Assembly (NCBI RefSeq): GCF_014698045.1
Contig: NZ_JACJSE010000048.1
Location: 1 to 30,712 of the forward strand
Direction of reading: 5' to 3'
DNA length: 30,712 nt
Source: Aulosira sp. FACHB-615
GTDB lineage: Bacteria > Cyanobacteriota > Cyanobacteriia > Cyanobacteriales > Nostocaceae
Part shown: positions 1-7,983 of the stretch, piece by piece
How positions within the stretch are numbered: the first letter of the stretch is position 1
Layout of the letters: each line of letters starts with the position of its first letter
The notes under the pieces: model-generated
Databases searched by the model: none
Told to the model about the DNA's origin: nothing
What the model saw: the letters and a program-made list of their open reading frames with translations, nothing else
Position numbers and translations under genes: made by a program

Positions 1-1
1 T

Positions 2-97
2 GAAATGCCTGAGCCTATTTTATTAAGTCAGATTTTTGCCAAGCTTACTTCTTTAGGACGTATTCATCCCGTTTCTACAGGTGTTGAACCCTCGTAA
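2..97 (+). CDS. 3' end of an unidentified protein (partial)
   Basis: An open frame enters from the left edge and ends at a TAA at 95-97, giving the last 31 residues of a protein that ends in GVEPS. The stretch is too short to assign to a family, and I recognise no motif in it. The only reasons to call it are that the frame is open from the edge and that a long gene-free stretch starts right after it. It could be chance. Confidence 0.3.
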   Translation, partial: EMPEPILLSQIFAKLTSLGRIHPVSTGVEPS

Positions 98-926
98 ATT
101 GGCTACGGTATTGATTGACTGATGATTTTTTTCCAGGTTCATAGAGGATCTTTGATTTGCAACTAGTATCCTCTGTGATTCACCTAATATTTTTTAGTTT
201 ATTTAGGCTATCTAGCTATAGTTCTGAGTTCAATACTTTTCTCGAAATTGGGAACACATAGAAGCAATAAAAAGCAAGAATAACCGTCACTATTTGCCAG
301 ATAAAGGATTTATGTTGATCGCCAGTCAAGCATTCTACTATGTGAAAGTGACTACTATTTCATTTGTTAGCTGTTTTAAGCTACATAAAAATCACCACTA
401 TTTTTCAATATACTACTACTTCTTAAAAAGTATGCAATCTTACAATAATTAAATGGATGTCACCCTCTTTTATGATTTTTTGCTTTTTCTTGTAATTACT
501 TACTTTTACTACTTAATAAATTTCTCTTAAGTATTGGTTTTCCTCCTAATTGAAATCCAAATATCTTTAGTTTACGTAAGTGTGATCACGAAATATAAGA
601 TACCATGTTTTAAAGGTAACTGGTATCCTTCATAGAAAGTTCATTTTCTCAGAAGATTTTTCAGATGTTTCTTCATAAAAGGCTGTTTTAGCTTTGTATT
701 AAACTTTATATGAAGTAAATATTACAGAATCCAAAAATAGCTACCAAACCAGCTTAAGTAGCAGGTAAATAGTTGATTCTGTAGGGAGGTTGATTATACA
801 GCCTAAACCCCTTAGTAGTATAATTAACATTGGGGTGACTAGTTGAGTGTTAGCGATTCAAACCAGACTTTAGGACTCATATTTGATTTGGGAAAAAAAT
901 CAGTACACCCAGAGCAGGCTTCTTTC

Positions 927-957
927 CTACTCCCTACTCCCCATTCCCTACTCCCTA
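927..957. repeat. Heptamer short tandem repeat, CTACTCC-type
   Basis: Four consecutive heptamers (CTACTCC, CTACTCC, CCATTCC, CTACTCC) followed by a partial fifth. This matches the short tandemly repeated heptamer (STRR) class known from filamentous cyanobacteria. Confidence 0.75.
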
Positions 958-978
958 CGTATCGTGCTTGCGCTTCGC

Positions 979-1002
979 TTCTCTGCGAGACGCTTTGCGA
1001 AC
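979..1002. repeat. 24-nt dispersed repeat
   Basis: The core TCTGCGAGACGCTTTGCGAA belongs to the same family as the 24-nt inserts at 10635-10658 and 30291-30314. It resembles the small dispersed repeats described in Nostoc genomes. The boundaries are set by analogy with those two copies. Confidence 0.6.
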
Positions 1003-1513
1003 GCGCACCACACAACTAGATTCAGGAATCAAACCGTATTCCTATATGAACTTATTTATTATTGAAATTGTGGTAGTACTTAATTTGCTTCGTCATCGTA
1101 CCAGTGATGGGGAGGCAATTGATGTAAAGCTTATCCCTTCAGTACCGTCCAAATATTTTGTCTCGGAATCAGAGTAATTGATGTTGAGCTAATCTCTGAG
1201 TTACGCGCGTATCAAGGTATCTACATATAGAATAATTAAATCTTTATAATACAGATGTGTTGTATCAATTAGAATCTGTGTAGATACTCTATATGGGATT
1301 TTATCGATTACCACAATACTGATCAAAGCAAAACGTATAATACACTACTTTTTTATTTGGACAAGTATTTATCTATGATTCAATAGCTAACTACTAAATA
1401 ATTAATGGTGAACACAGATTTACTTATGTGTGTTACAGAGACAGAAACAATATTATACTGCAATGTTCATCATTATTCTTAAAAATAATTAAAACATAAT
1501 TTAAGTGACGAAA

Positions 1514-3658
1514 ATGAGTGAACAATCATATCCCAGCTTAAACGCTGAACAAAATGGCAAATATAAGCCATTATCACCGCAACCACAAGCAATGCCTGTT
1601 AACTGGGGTGAAGAAGAAGAAGAAAATTTTAGTATCAAGGACTGGCTCAACGTATTAAAACGGCGATCGCTAGTTATAGTGGGAGTATCGATGGCTGTCA
1701 TGACTTTTGTGGTTGTGAATGTCATGCTCAGTAAGCAGCCAAGAGAATATGAAAGTAACTTTTTAATGTTAGTGGAACCGATTAACAATGATAATGAACC
1801 AGTAAATATTGTTCAAGATAATAATCCTAAAACTTCAACCCTCGACTACGATAGCCAAATATTAGTCCTCAAAAGTCCTGAATTGATGACTAATATTCTT
1901 GAGCAGTTGCGAGTTTCTTATCCAAATCTCACTTATAAATCTTTGCTACAAGCGTTGACGATTAATCGGTTAGGTGAAACCAAGATTATAGACGTTCGCT
2001 ATCGAGCGGAAGACCCAAATCAAGTTAAAGCAATATTAGATGTAATTTCAAAAGACTATATAGAATATAGCCAAAAAAGACGACAAACCAAATTGCGTCA
2101 AGGGCTGCAATTTATTGATAAACAGTTGCCATCAATACAAAGCCGAGTTAATCAAATTCAACAAGAACTGCAAATTTTTCGTCAAAGATACAATTTTAAC
2201 AATCCAGATAATCAAGGAGATTTGCTGGATAAACAAGCTAATTCTCTAGCTGAGGCGCGGCAGAATATTAATCTACAGTTGACACAAGTCCGTAATCAAT
2301 TAAGTCATCTCCAGTCAGACAATGGAAAAACAACAGTACTCAATACTGCTTCTTTATATCAAAAACTTTTAGATCAGGTAACGGAGTTAAACTCCCAAAT
2401 TGCTACAGAGTCAACCATTTTGCAAGATGCTAACCCAAAACTGCAAACTCTGAAAGAAAAAAGAGATAGTTTGATACCAGTATTGCAACAAGAAGGACAA
2501 CGCTTTTTAAGCGTAAGAGAAGCCGAGTTAAAAACTCAGCTTCAATCTTTGGATTTACAAAGCAACGAAATTGCCAAACTCGAAACACAGGTAGCACAAC
2601 AACGTAAGCAAGTGCCAATTTTAGCACGGAGATATACGGAGATACAACGCAAATTACAGTTTGCGAATGAGAGTTTGAATCGTTTTCTATCAACCCGCGA
2701 GAATTTGGAAATTCAAATATCTCAAACAGAATTAGGATGGCAGTTAATCCAACCGCCTCTTCAGCCATCACTTGTAACTGCTTCTAGTCGAGTCAGAAAT
2801 TTAATTATAGGCTTTTTTATAAGTCTAGCAGCAGGTATTGGAGTTGCTTTATTACTAGAAAAAATAGATAACTCTTACCATAGTGTGATCAAGCTGAAAA
2901 AGAAAATCAATTTTCCCTTATTGGGAAATGTGCCTTTTGATAATGAAGTTAAAGCCCTTCAATCTCGAACTTCCAAATCAAAGTTTTTTCCGATTAAGAT
3001 ATTTAATTCTTTACTAGAAGGTAGTCAAGATACAGATATTTCAATTGCTCAGGAATATAGCAGTTATTCAACTGAATTTTTAGATGCGTTAAGATTCCTA
3101 TATACAAATATTCAACAAATTAAACCTGATTCTCAAGTACGTTCTTTGGTTGTTAGTTCAGTTACGCCTGGTGATGGAAAATCCATCGTTGCTTTTTATC
3201 TAGCTCAAACAGCTACAGCAATGGGGCTACGAGTACTACTAGTAGATGCCAACCTTCGCCAACCGATGGTTCACAACCTAGCTAATTTAAAGAATTTATG
3301 GGGATTAAGTAGTCTACTATCCACAAATTTACCAGTCAGTGAAGTCATTCATAAATTACCTTCTATGGAGCAATTATCTTTGATCACGGCTGGCCCCGCA
3401 CCTGATGATCCAATTAAATTACTGGCTTCTGAAAAAATGAAGCAATTAATGGCAGATTTTCAGGATGATTATGATTTAGTTATTTATGATGCGCCTCACT
3501 TTTTTGGGCTGTCTGATGTTAGTGTACTGTCACCTTATACAGATGGGGTTTTGATGGTGGTGAGGGTAGGTAAAACGGATGCTTCTGTGATAGAGCAAGC
3601 TTTAGATTATTTAAGGATTTTACCGTTGAATATACTGGGTGTGGTTAGTAACAGTTAA
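1514..3658 (+). CDS. Wzz/GumC-type polysaccharide co-polymerase fused to a BY-kinase-like domain
   Basis: Inner-membrane protein expected to control the length and export of an exopolysaccharide. Numbering from the upstream GTG at 1505: a first membrane segment at about 54-72 follows an acidic cytoplasmic N-terminus, a Wzz domain occupies about 75-180, and a long Gln-rich coiled coil covers about 185-420. A second membrane segment lies at about 434-455. The C-terminal P-loop domain has Walker A (PGDGKS, Lys559), Walker A' (LLVDAN, Asp581) and Walker B (LVIYDAP, Asp662). It ends in VVSNS with no tyrosine cluster, so autophosphorylation of a Tyr tail as in Wzc is unlikely. ATG at 1514 is chosen over the GTG three codons earlier; neither has a clear ribosome site. 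No wza, wzx or wzy genes lie in the window, although the locus may extend to the left. Confidence 0.88.
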   Translation: MSEQSYPSLNAEQNGKYKPLSPQPQAMPVNWGEEEEENFSIKDWLNVLKRRSLVIVGVSMAVMTFVVVNVMLSKQPREYESNFLMLVEPINNDNEPVNIVQDNNPKTSTLDYDSQILVLKSPELMTNILEQLRVSYPNLTYKSLLQALTINRLGETKIIDVRYRAEDPNQVKAILDVISKDYIEYSQKRRQTKLRQGLQFIDKQLPSIQSRVNQIQQELQIFRQRYNFNNPDNQGDLLDKQANSLAEARQNINLQLTQVRNQLSHLQSDNGKTTVLNTASLYQKLLDQVTELNSQIATESTILQDANPKLQTLKEKRDSLIPVLQQEGQRFLSVREAELKTQLQSLDLQSNEIAKLETQVAQQRKQVPILARRYTEIQRKLQFANESLNRFLSTRENLEIQISQTELGWQLIQPPLQPSLVTASSRVRNLIIGFFISLAAGIGVALLLEKIDNSYHSVIKLKKKINFPLLGNVPFDNEVKALQSRTSKSKFFPIKIFNSLLEGSQDTDISIAQEYSSYSTEFLDALRFLYTNIQQIKPDSQVRSLVVSSVTPGDGKSIVAFYLAQTATAMGLRVLLVDANLRQPMVHNLANLKNLWGLSSLLSTNLPVSEVIHKLPSMEQLSLITAGPAPDDPIKLLASEKMKQLMADFQDDYDLVIYDAPHFFGLSDVSVLSPYTDGVLMVVRVGKTDASVIEQALDYLRILPLNILGVVSNS

Positions 3659-3662
3659 CAAA

Positions 3663-3693
3663 GCAGAGAAAATTTAGGCGTTAAATTCTCTGC
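3663..3693 (+). terminator. Hairpin after the polysaccharide gene
   Basis: GCAGAGAA pairs with TTCTCTGC and the inner TTTA with TAAA, five bases past the stop codon. There is no T-run after it, so it may be a weak or factor-assisted terminator or an mRNA 3'-end stabiliser. Confidence 0.45.
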
Positions 3694-3894
3694 ATACTGT
3701 AATAAAGTGATTGCGTCCCACGTAAATCGTAGTTTGCAGTTAGCCAAGGATTAATTAATTTTTTTTGTAAAGTTGAATGTTGCTGTTGTAGAAAGCGATC
3801 GCAGACTATACTCTTGATGTATACATAAAACATCTATGCAAACATCAATGAACCTAGTAGCGATCGCATCTTCCGATTACTTAACGATTTCTAC

Positions 3895-4131
3895 TTATTT
3901 CTTACTGACCTGCGTATAATTTTTATCGTTATCTCGTAAAAGTTTATTAGTGCTGACAAATACAACTACCAACAGTAATAGCTGGATTTGCCAAGGTGCT
4001 AAGACTAGACTGACTACTAGGCTGATAATAGTAAACACGCCAGTTAAGTAAGCTAGTTCATCGCTACATTTTTTTGATAAGTAACCAGTTGCTAAACCAG
4101 TGAATAAAGGGATTAAAAAAATCAAAGGCAT
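3895..4131 (-). CDS. Small two-helix membrane protein, unknown function
   Basis: A 78-residue protein with two hydrophobic stretches (about residues 2-18 and 29-61, the latter long enough for two closely spaced helices) and a charged, Lys/Asp-rich C-terminus. It has no catalytic motif. A good ribosome site (AGGAGAA) lies about 7 bases before the ATG, which supports it as a real gene. Its neighbours, the polysaccharide gene and tex, are both on the other strand, so it is a single-gene unit. I do not recognise the family beyond small cyanobacterial membrane proteins. Confidence 0.65.
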   Translation of the reverse strand: MPLIFLIPLFTGLATGYLSKKCSDELAYLTGVFTIISLVVSLVLAPWQIQLLLLVVVFVSTNKLLRDNDKNYTQVSKK

Positions 4132-4377
4132 TGCAATTCTTCTCCTAAAATTTAAGATGCCAAGGATTAAGAAATTTTAATTTAAAGTTTTATTCATAAT
4201 GATTGCTGTCAATCTTACATCTAAAGATGTTTTCTTCACAATACTCTAAATAAAGAAACAGTCAGCAAATCAAGATTCCGTAATTGTCTAGTAAATAAGT
4301 TTAACACTCAGTGCTGTCACTATAATATCTATCTAGGATATTACCTTTAGAAGTAACGTTTTTCCCTTAGATACCCA

Positions 4378-6537
4378 ATGCTGAACATTCCTCAACTCTT
4401 AGCAGCTGAACTAGAGCTTAAACCTTATCAGGTGCAGAACGCGCTGGAACTTTTGGCGGAGGGTGCAACGATTCCGTTTATTGCACGGTACCGCAAAGAG
4501 CGCACTGGTGAAATGAATGAAGTGCAATTGCGCGATTTGTTTGATAAGTACAATTACTTAACAGAATTAGAGGCAAGAAAATCTGTAATTTTAAATGCGA
4601 TCGCCGAACAAGGTAAACTCACTGATGAGTTAAAAGCGCAAATTATCTCTTGTCAACAAAAAACAGAACTTGAGGATTTATACTTACCATATCGACCAAA
4701 GCGCCGCACCCGTGCCACCATTGCCAAAGAAAAAGGATTAGAACCTTTAGCTGAGTTTATTCAATCTCTCAATATTAAAAATGGTGTAGCTGCATCTTTA
4801 GCAGCAGAAGCAAGCAAGTATATTTCTGAAGAGAAAGGTGTAAAAACCGCAGATGAGGCGCTAAAAGGTGCAGCCGACATCCTTGCTGAAGCAGTCGCCG
4901 AAACAGCAGAACTGCGTGCTTATTTGCGTGATTATCTCCTAGAGGCTGGAGTTTTTGTTTCTCGGATTAAAGATGATCATCCTGAAGGTACAACTAAATT
5001 TGAGATGTACCGCAATTATCAAATCAAAGTCAAAAATATTGCTCCCCACAATATGTTGGCATTGTGTCGGGGTGAAGCGGAGGGAATATTAAGCTTTGAT
5101 ATTAATTTTGATGAAGATTATGTGCTTGGTTATCTCGAATCTCAAGTAATTCGCACCAAAGTCAGAGATATTCGAGATTTTTATCAGACGATGCTGAAAG
5201 ATGCGTTTAACCGGCTGATGAAAACCTCTCTGACGGCAGAAGTAATTTCTACCAAAAAAGATTATGCAGACATAGAATCGATCAAAACCTTTGAGGCTAA
5301 TTTGCGGGAGTTATTGCTGTCTGCACCGGCGGGGATGAAACCGACTTTAGCGATAGATCCGGGATTTAGAACTGGATGTAAAGTAGCTGTTTTAGATGAA
5401 ACAGGCAAATTTTTAGAGTATCAGGCAGTTTTCCCCCACCAAGCAGCAGAACAACGCACAAAAGCAGCACAAACAATTAAAAATTTGCTTGAAAAATATC
5501 AAATTGAGCTAATTGCGATTGGTAACGGGACAGCTTCGCGGGAAACTGATGAGTTTGTCATCCAAGTATTACAAACTCTCGACCATCAACCAATTAAAGT
5601 AATGGTGAATGAATCTGGTGCATCAATATATTCTGCCAGCAAAGTAGCGTTAGAAGAATTTCCTGATTTAGATGTAACAGTGCGGGGTGCAATTAGTATT
5701 GGTCGCCGTTTGCAAGACCCTTTGGCAGAATTAGTCAAAATAGATCCCAAATCTATTGGTGTGGGACAATATCAGCACGATGTTGATCAGAAGCTGTTGA
5801 GAAAGAAACTGGATGAAACTGTAGAAAGCTGCGTCAACTTTGTGGGTGTAGATTTAAATACAGCTTCTAAAGAACTTTTAACTTTTGTGTCTGGGATTAC
5901 AGCCGCAGTTGCCAACAATATTGTCACCTATCGCAATCAAAATGGTGCCTTTAAAAATCGCCGCCAACTTTTGAAAGTCCCGAAATTAGGGCCGAAAGCT
6001 TTTGAACAAGCCGCCGGATTTTTGCGGATTCGCAATGGTGATCATCCTTTAGATAATACGGCTGTGCATCCTGAAAGTTACTCAGTTGTAGAAGCGATCG
6101 CATCTGACCTCAACGTTAAATTAAATCAAGTCAGTCAAATTGCGGAAAAACTCAAAAAACTCGATCTGAAAAAATATGTCACCGATACCATTGGTGAACC
6201 GACATTACGGGATATTCTCAGCGAACTCGAAAAACCAGGACGAGACCCCCGCGCCGAATTTAAATATGCCACCTTTAAAGAAGGCATCAAAGAAATTAGA
6301 GATTTACAAATAGGGATGGAATTAGAAGGAATAGTCACAAATGTTGCCAATTTTGGTGCATTTGTCGATATTGGCGTACATCAAGATGGTTTAGTACATA
6401 TTTCCCAACTTGCCGATAGATTTGTGGAAGATCCCAAACAAATCGTCAAGGTGGGACAAGTTGTCAAAGTGAGAGTCTTGGAAGTGAACGAGAAATTAAA
6501 ACGGATTAGTTTGTCTATGAAAGTAGCCAAGCAATGA
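4378..6537 (+). CDS. tex: Tex family RNA-binding transcription accessory protein
   Basis: A full-length Tex-type protein (719 residues; family members are usually 700-780). The order is: helical Tex N-terminal region (about 1-190), YqgF/RNase H-like domain starting near IDPGFRTG (Asp327), helix-hairpin-helix pair (about 490-555, including VSGITAAVANNIV and VPKLGPKAF), and an S1 RNA-binding domain (about 645-716, GIVTNVANFGAFVDIG). Tex binds nucleic acid and is linked in other bacteria to transcription and stress or toxin-gene expression; its precise role in cyanobacteria is unsettled. It stands alone, with heptamer repeats immediately downstream. ATG at 4378 begins the conserved MLNIPQLLAAEL. 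Confidence 0.95.
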   Translation: MLNIPQLLAAELELKPYQVQNALELLAEGATIPFIARYRKERTGEMNEVQLRDLFDKYNYLTELEARKSVILNAIAEQGKLTDELKAQIISCQQKTELEDLYLPYRPKRRTRATIAKEKGLEPLAEFIQSLNIKNGVAASLAAEASKYISEEKGVKTADEALKGAADILAEAVAETAELRAYLRDYLLEAGVFVSRIKDDHPEGTTKFEMYRNYQIKVKNIAPHNMLALCRGEAEGILSFDINFDEDYVLGYLESQVIRTKVRDIRDFYQTMLKDAFNRLMKTSLTAEVISTKKDYADIESIKTFEANLRELLLSAPAGMKPTLAIDPGFRTGCKVAVLDETGKFLEYQAVFPHQAAEQRTKAAQTIKNLLEKYQIELIAIGNGTASRETDEFVIQVLQTLDHQPIKVMVNESGASIYSASKVALEEFPDLDVTVRGAISIGRRLQDPLAELVKIDPKSIGVGQYQHDVDQKLLRKKLDETVESCVNFVGVDLNTASKELLTFVSGITAAVANNIVTYRNQNGAFKNRRQLLKVPKLGPKAFEQAAGFLRIRNGDHPLDNTAVHPESYSVVEAIASDLNVKLNQVSQIAEKLKKLDLKKYVTDTIGEPTLRDILSELEKPGRDPRAEFKYATFKEGIKEIRDLQIGMELEGIVTNVANFGAFVDIGVHQDGLVHISQLADRFVEDPKQIVKVGQVVKVRVLEVNEKLKRISLSMKVAKQ

Positions 6538-6553
6538 GGAGTGCTAGTTGAAA

Positions 6554-6588
6554 GTGCTGAGTGCTGAGTGCTGAGTGCTGAGTGCTGA
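6554..6588. repeat. Heptamer short tandem repeat, (GTGCTGA)5
   Basis: Five exact copies of GTGCTGA just after the tex stop. The same heptamer occurs as its reverse complement in the array at 7924-7979, on the other side of dapF-hfq. Confidence 0.85.
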
Positions 6589-6674
6589 GTATGGAAGGAG
6601 GTAGTAGTTCGACTACGCTCACCAACCCGCAGTCGAAGTACACCCCCATACATACCCAGTCTCCTCTGGCTGCT

Positions 6675-7514
6675 TCAAGCAGTACCCTTAAACACTCGTT
6701 CGGCGGGGCCAGTCATATAAATTCGTTCGTCAATTTCTGACCATTCAATTTCTAAGCAACCTCCTGGTAATTCTACAGTCGCGGCGCGATCGCATTTTCC
6801 AGTTAACACACCAGCCACTAAAGAAGCACAAGCACCTGTACCACAAGCCAATGTAATTCCTGCGCCTCTTTCCCATACCCGCATTTTTAGGTAGTCACGA
6901 CTTACCACTTGAATAAATTCGGTGTTGGTTCTTTGGGGAAACACTGGGTGATGTTCAAACTTTGGGCCGATGGTTTCTAAGGGAATGGCGGCGACATCTT
7001 CCACAAAAGTGATGCAGTGGGGATTCCCCATACTCACACAGGTTACTTCCCAAGTTTGTCCAGCGACTTCTAGGGGTTGATTAATCACTTTGGCATCAGC
7101 CACACCCAGGGTAGTCGGAATTTCGCCAGCTAGTAAATGTGGTAAACCCATATCCACCTTGATTTGACCATCCGGTGTTAGTTGGGGTGTAATTGTCCCC
7201 GCCAAGGTATGAATGCGATATTTATCTTGAGTGCGGGATATACCTTCTAAATCGGCGAGAAATGCCGCTAAACAGCGAATCCCATTACCACACATTTCTG
7301 GCTCTGAACCATCAGAATTAAAAATCCGCATGGTGTAATCAGTACCGTTTTTTCCTGGTAAGGCGAAAATTACACCATCTGCACCGATACCAAAGTGGCG
7401 ATCGCACCACTCAACGGCTTTCTCTGGTGTGAGAACTGGCGTGGCTGCTCCGCGATTGTCAATTAAAATGAAGTCGTTGCCTAGACCGTGATACTTAGTA
7501 AATTCAATTGCCAT
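6675..7514 (-). CDS. dapF: Diaminopimelate epimerase
   Basis: Converts LL- to meso-diaminopimelate for lysine and peptidoglycan synthesis in the cytosol. The 279-residue length is normal for the family. Both catalytic cysteine motifs are present: MCGNGIRC (Cys75) and ERGAGITLACGTGACAS (Cys near 226). The N-terminal FTKYHGLGNDFILID motif is intact, so the start is secure. The gene is divergent from hfq; the 150-bp gap between them contains a short heptamer array. Nothing looks damaged. Confidence 0.96.
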   Translation of the reverse strand: MAIEFTKYHGLGNDFILIDNRGAATPVLTPEKAVEWCDRHFGIGADGVIFALPGKNGTDYTMRIFNSDGSEPEMCGNGIRCLAAFLADLEGISRTQDKYRIHTLAGTITPQLTPDGQIKVDMGLPHLLAGEIPTTLGVADAKVINQPLEVAGQTWEVTCVSMGNPHCITFVEDVAAIPLETIGPKFEHHPVFPQRTNTEFIQVVSRDYLKMRVWERGAGITLACGTGACASLVAGVLTGKCDRAATVELPGGCLEIEWSEIDERIYMTGPAERVFKGTA

Positions 7515-7546
7515 TTTGCCAATGATGAATTATCAATGATTAGGAA

Positions 7547-7581
7547 AGTATGAAGTATAAAGTATGAGGTATGAAATATGA
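7547..7581. repeat. Heptamer short tandem repeat, AGTATGA-type
   Basis: Five heptamers in register (AGTATGA, AGTATAA, AGTATGA, GGTATGA, AATATGA) in the divergent dapF-hfq gap, where promoters for both genes should lie. Confidence 0.7.
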
Positions 7582-7665
7582 AATTTTGTCCTTCATAACT
7601 GATAGTTCATAATTTGCAACTCCTTACTGAGAAAATTTTCGATTGTGCATAAACCATCACCAAAC

Positions 7666-7884
7666 ATGGCGACAACTGATTTTGATACGTCACTGCCAAG
7701 CATTCGCCAAGTGCAGAACCTGATTAAACAAGCCGCAGTAGTTGAGTTCAAACTAGTCACAGGCGACCTGTTGACAGGTAAGATTTTATGGCAAGACCAC
7801 GGTTGTGTTTGTATTGCCAATGAAAACAGCCAGCAAACAACTATTTGGAAACAAGCGATCGTCTATCTTCAACCCAAGGGTTAA
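7666..7884 (+). CDS. hfq: Cyanobacterial Hfq (Sm-like protein)
   Basis: A 72-residue Sm-fold protein. It shows the cyanobacterial Hfq hallmarks: N-terminal FDTSLPSIRQVQNLIKQ, the Sm1 segment with LVTGDLLTGKILWQD, and the Sm2 segment QQTTIWKQAIVYLQP. Cyanobacterial Hfq differs from the enterobacterial type in its RNA-binding surface and is linked to motility through the pilus machinery (known from Synechocystis, not shown here). The frame extends seven codons upstream to a GTG at 7645, but conservation starts near ATG 7666, which I prefer. It is divergent from dapF and convergent with the antiporter gene. Confidence 0.92.
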   Translation: MATTDFDTSLPSIRQVQNLIKQAAVVEFKLVTGDLLTGKILWQDHGCVCIANENSQQTTIWKQAIVYLQPKG

Positions 7885-7889
7885 TTAGG

Positions 7890-7979
7890 GGCTAGAGACT
7901 AGAGGTTAGAGGCTAGTATTTTTACTCAGCACTCAGCACTCAGCACTCAGCACTCAGCACTCAGCACTCAAAACTCAGC
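7890..7979. repeat. Two adjacent heptamer arrays (GGCTAGA-type, then ACTCAGC-type)
   Basis: Positions 7890-7917 hold four heptamers (GGCTAGA, GACTAGA, GGTTAGA, GGCTAGT). Positions 7924-7979 hold eight heptamers of ACTCAGC, the seventh degenerate (ACTCAAA). They fill the convergent gap between hfq and the antiporter gene. The second array is complementary to the array at 6554-6588. Confidence 0.85.
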
Positions 7980-7983
7980 ACTT

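Larger units (their letters stand above)
98..1513. other. Long AT-rich non-coding region
   Basis: About 1.4 kb without a convincing gene. Short open frames between 883 and 1177 cross repeat sequence and have no family resemblance. The region holds a heptamer array (927-957), a 24-nt dispersed repeat (979-1002) and a 9-bp inverted repeat (GTATCTACA at 1217-1225 with TGTAGATAC at 1279-1287) that could be a regulatory or RNA-structure element of the downstream polysaccharide gene. I see no tRNA. Confidence 0.6.

Noticed and set aside
883..1177. Two overlapping short + strand frames in the 1.4-kb gap
   Set aside because: They run through the heptamer array and 24-nt repeat and show no family-like sequence; likely chance.
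2430..2771. 113-codon minus strand frame inside the Wzz/BY-kinase gene
   Set aside because: Antisense of the coiled-coil region; hydrophobicity is produced by the complementary Gln/Lys codons.
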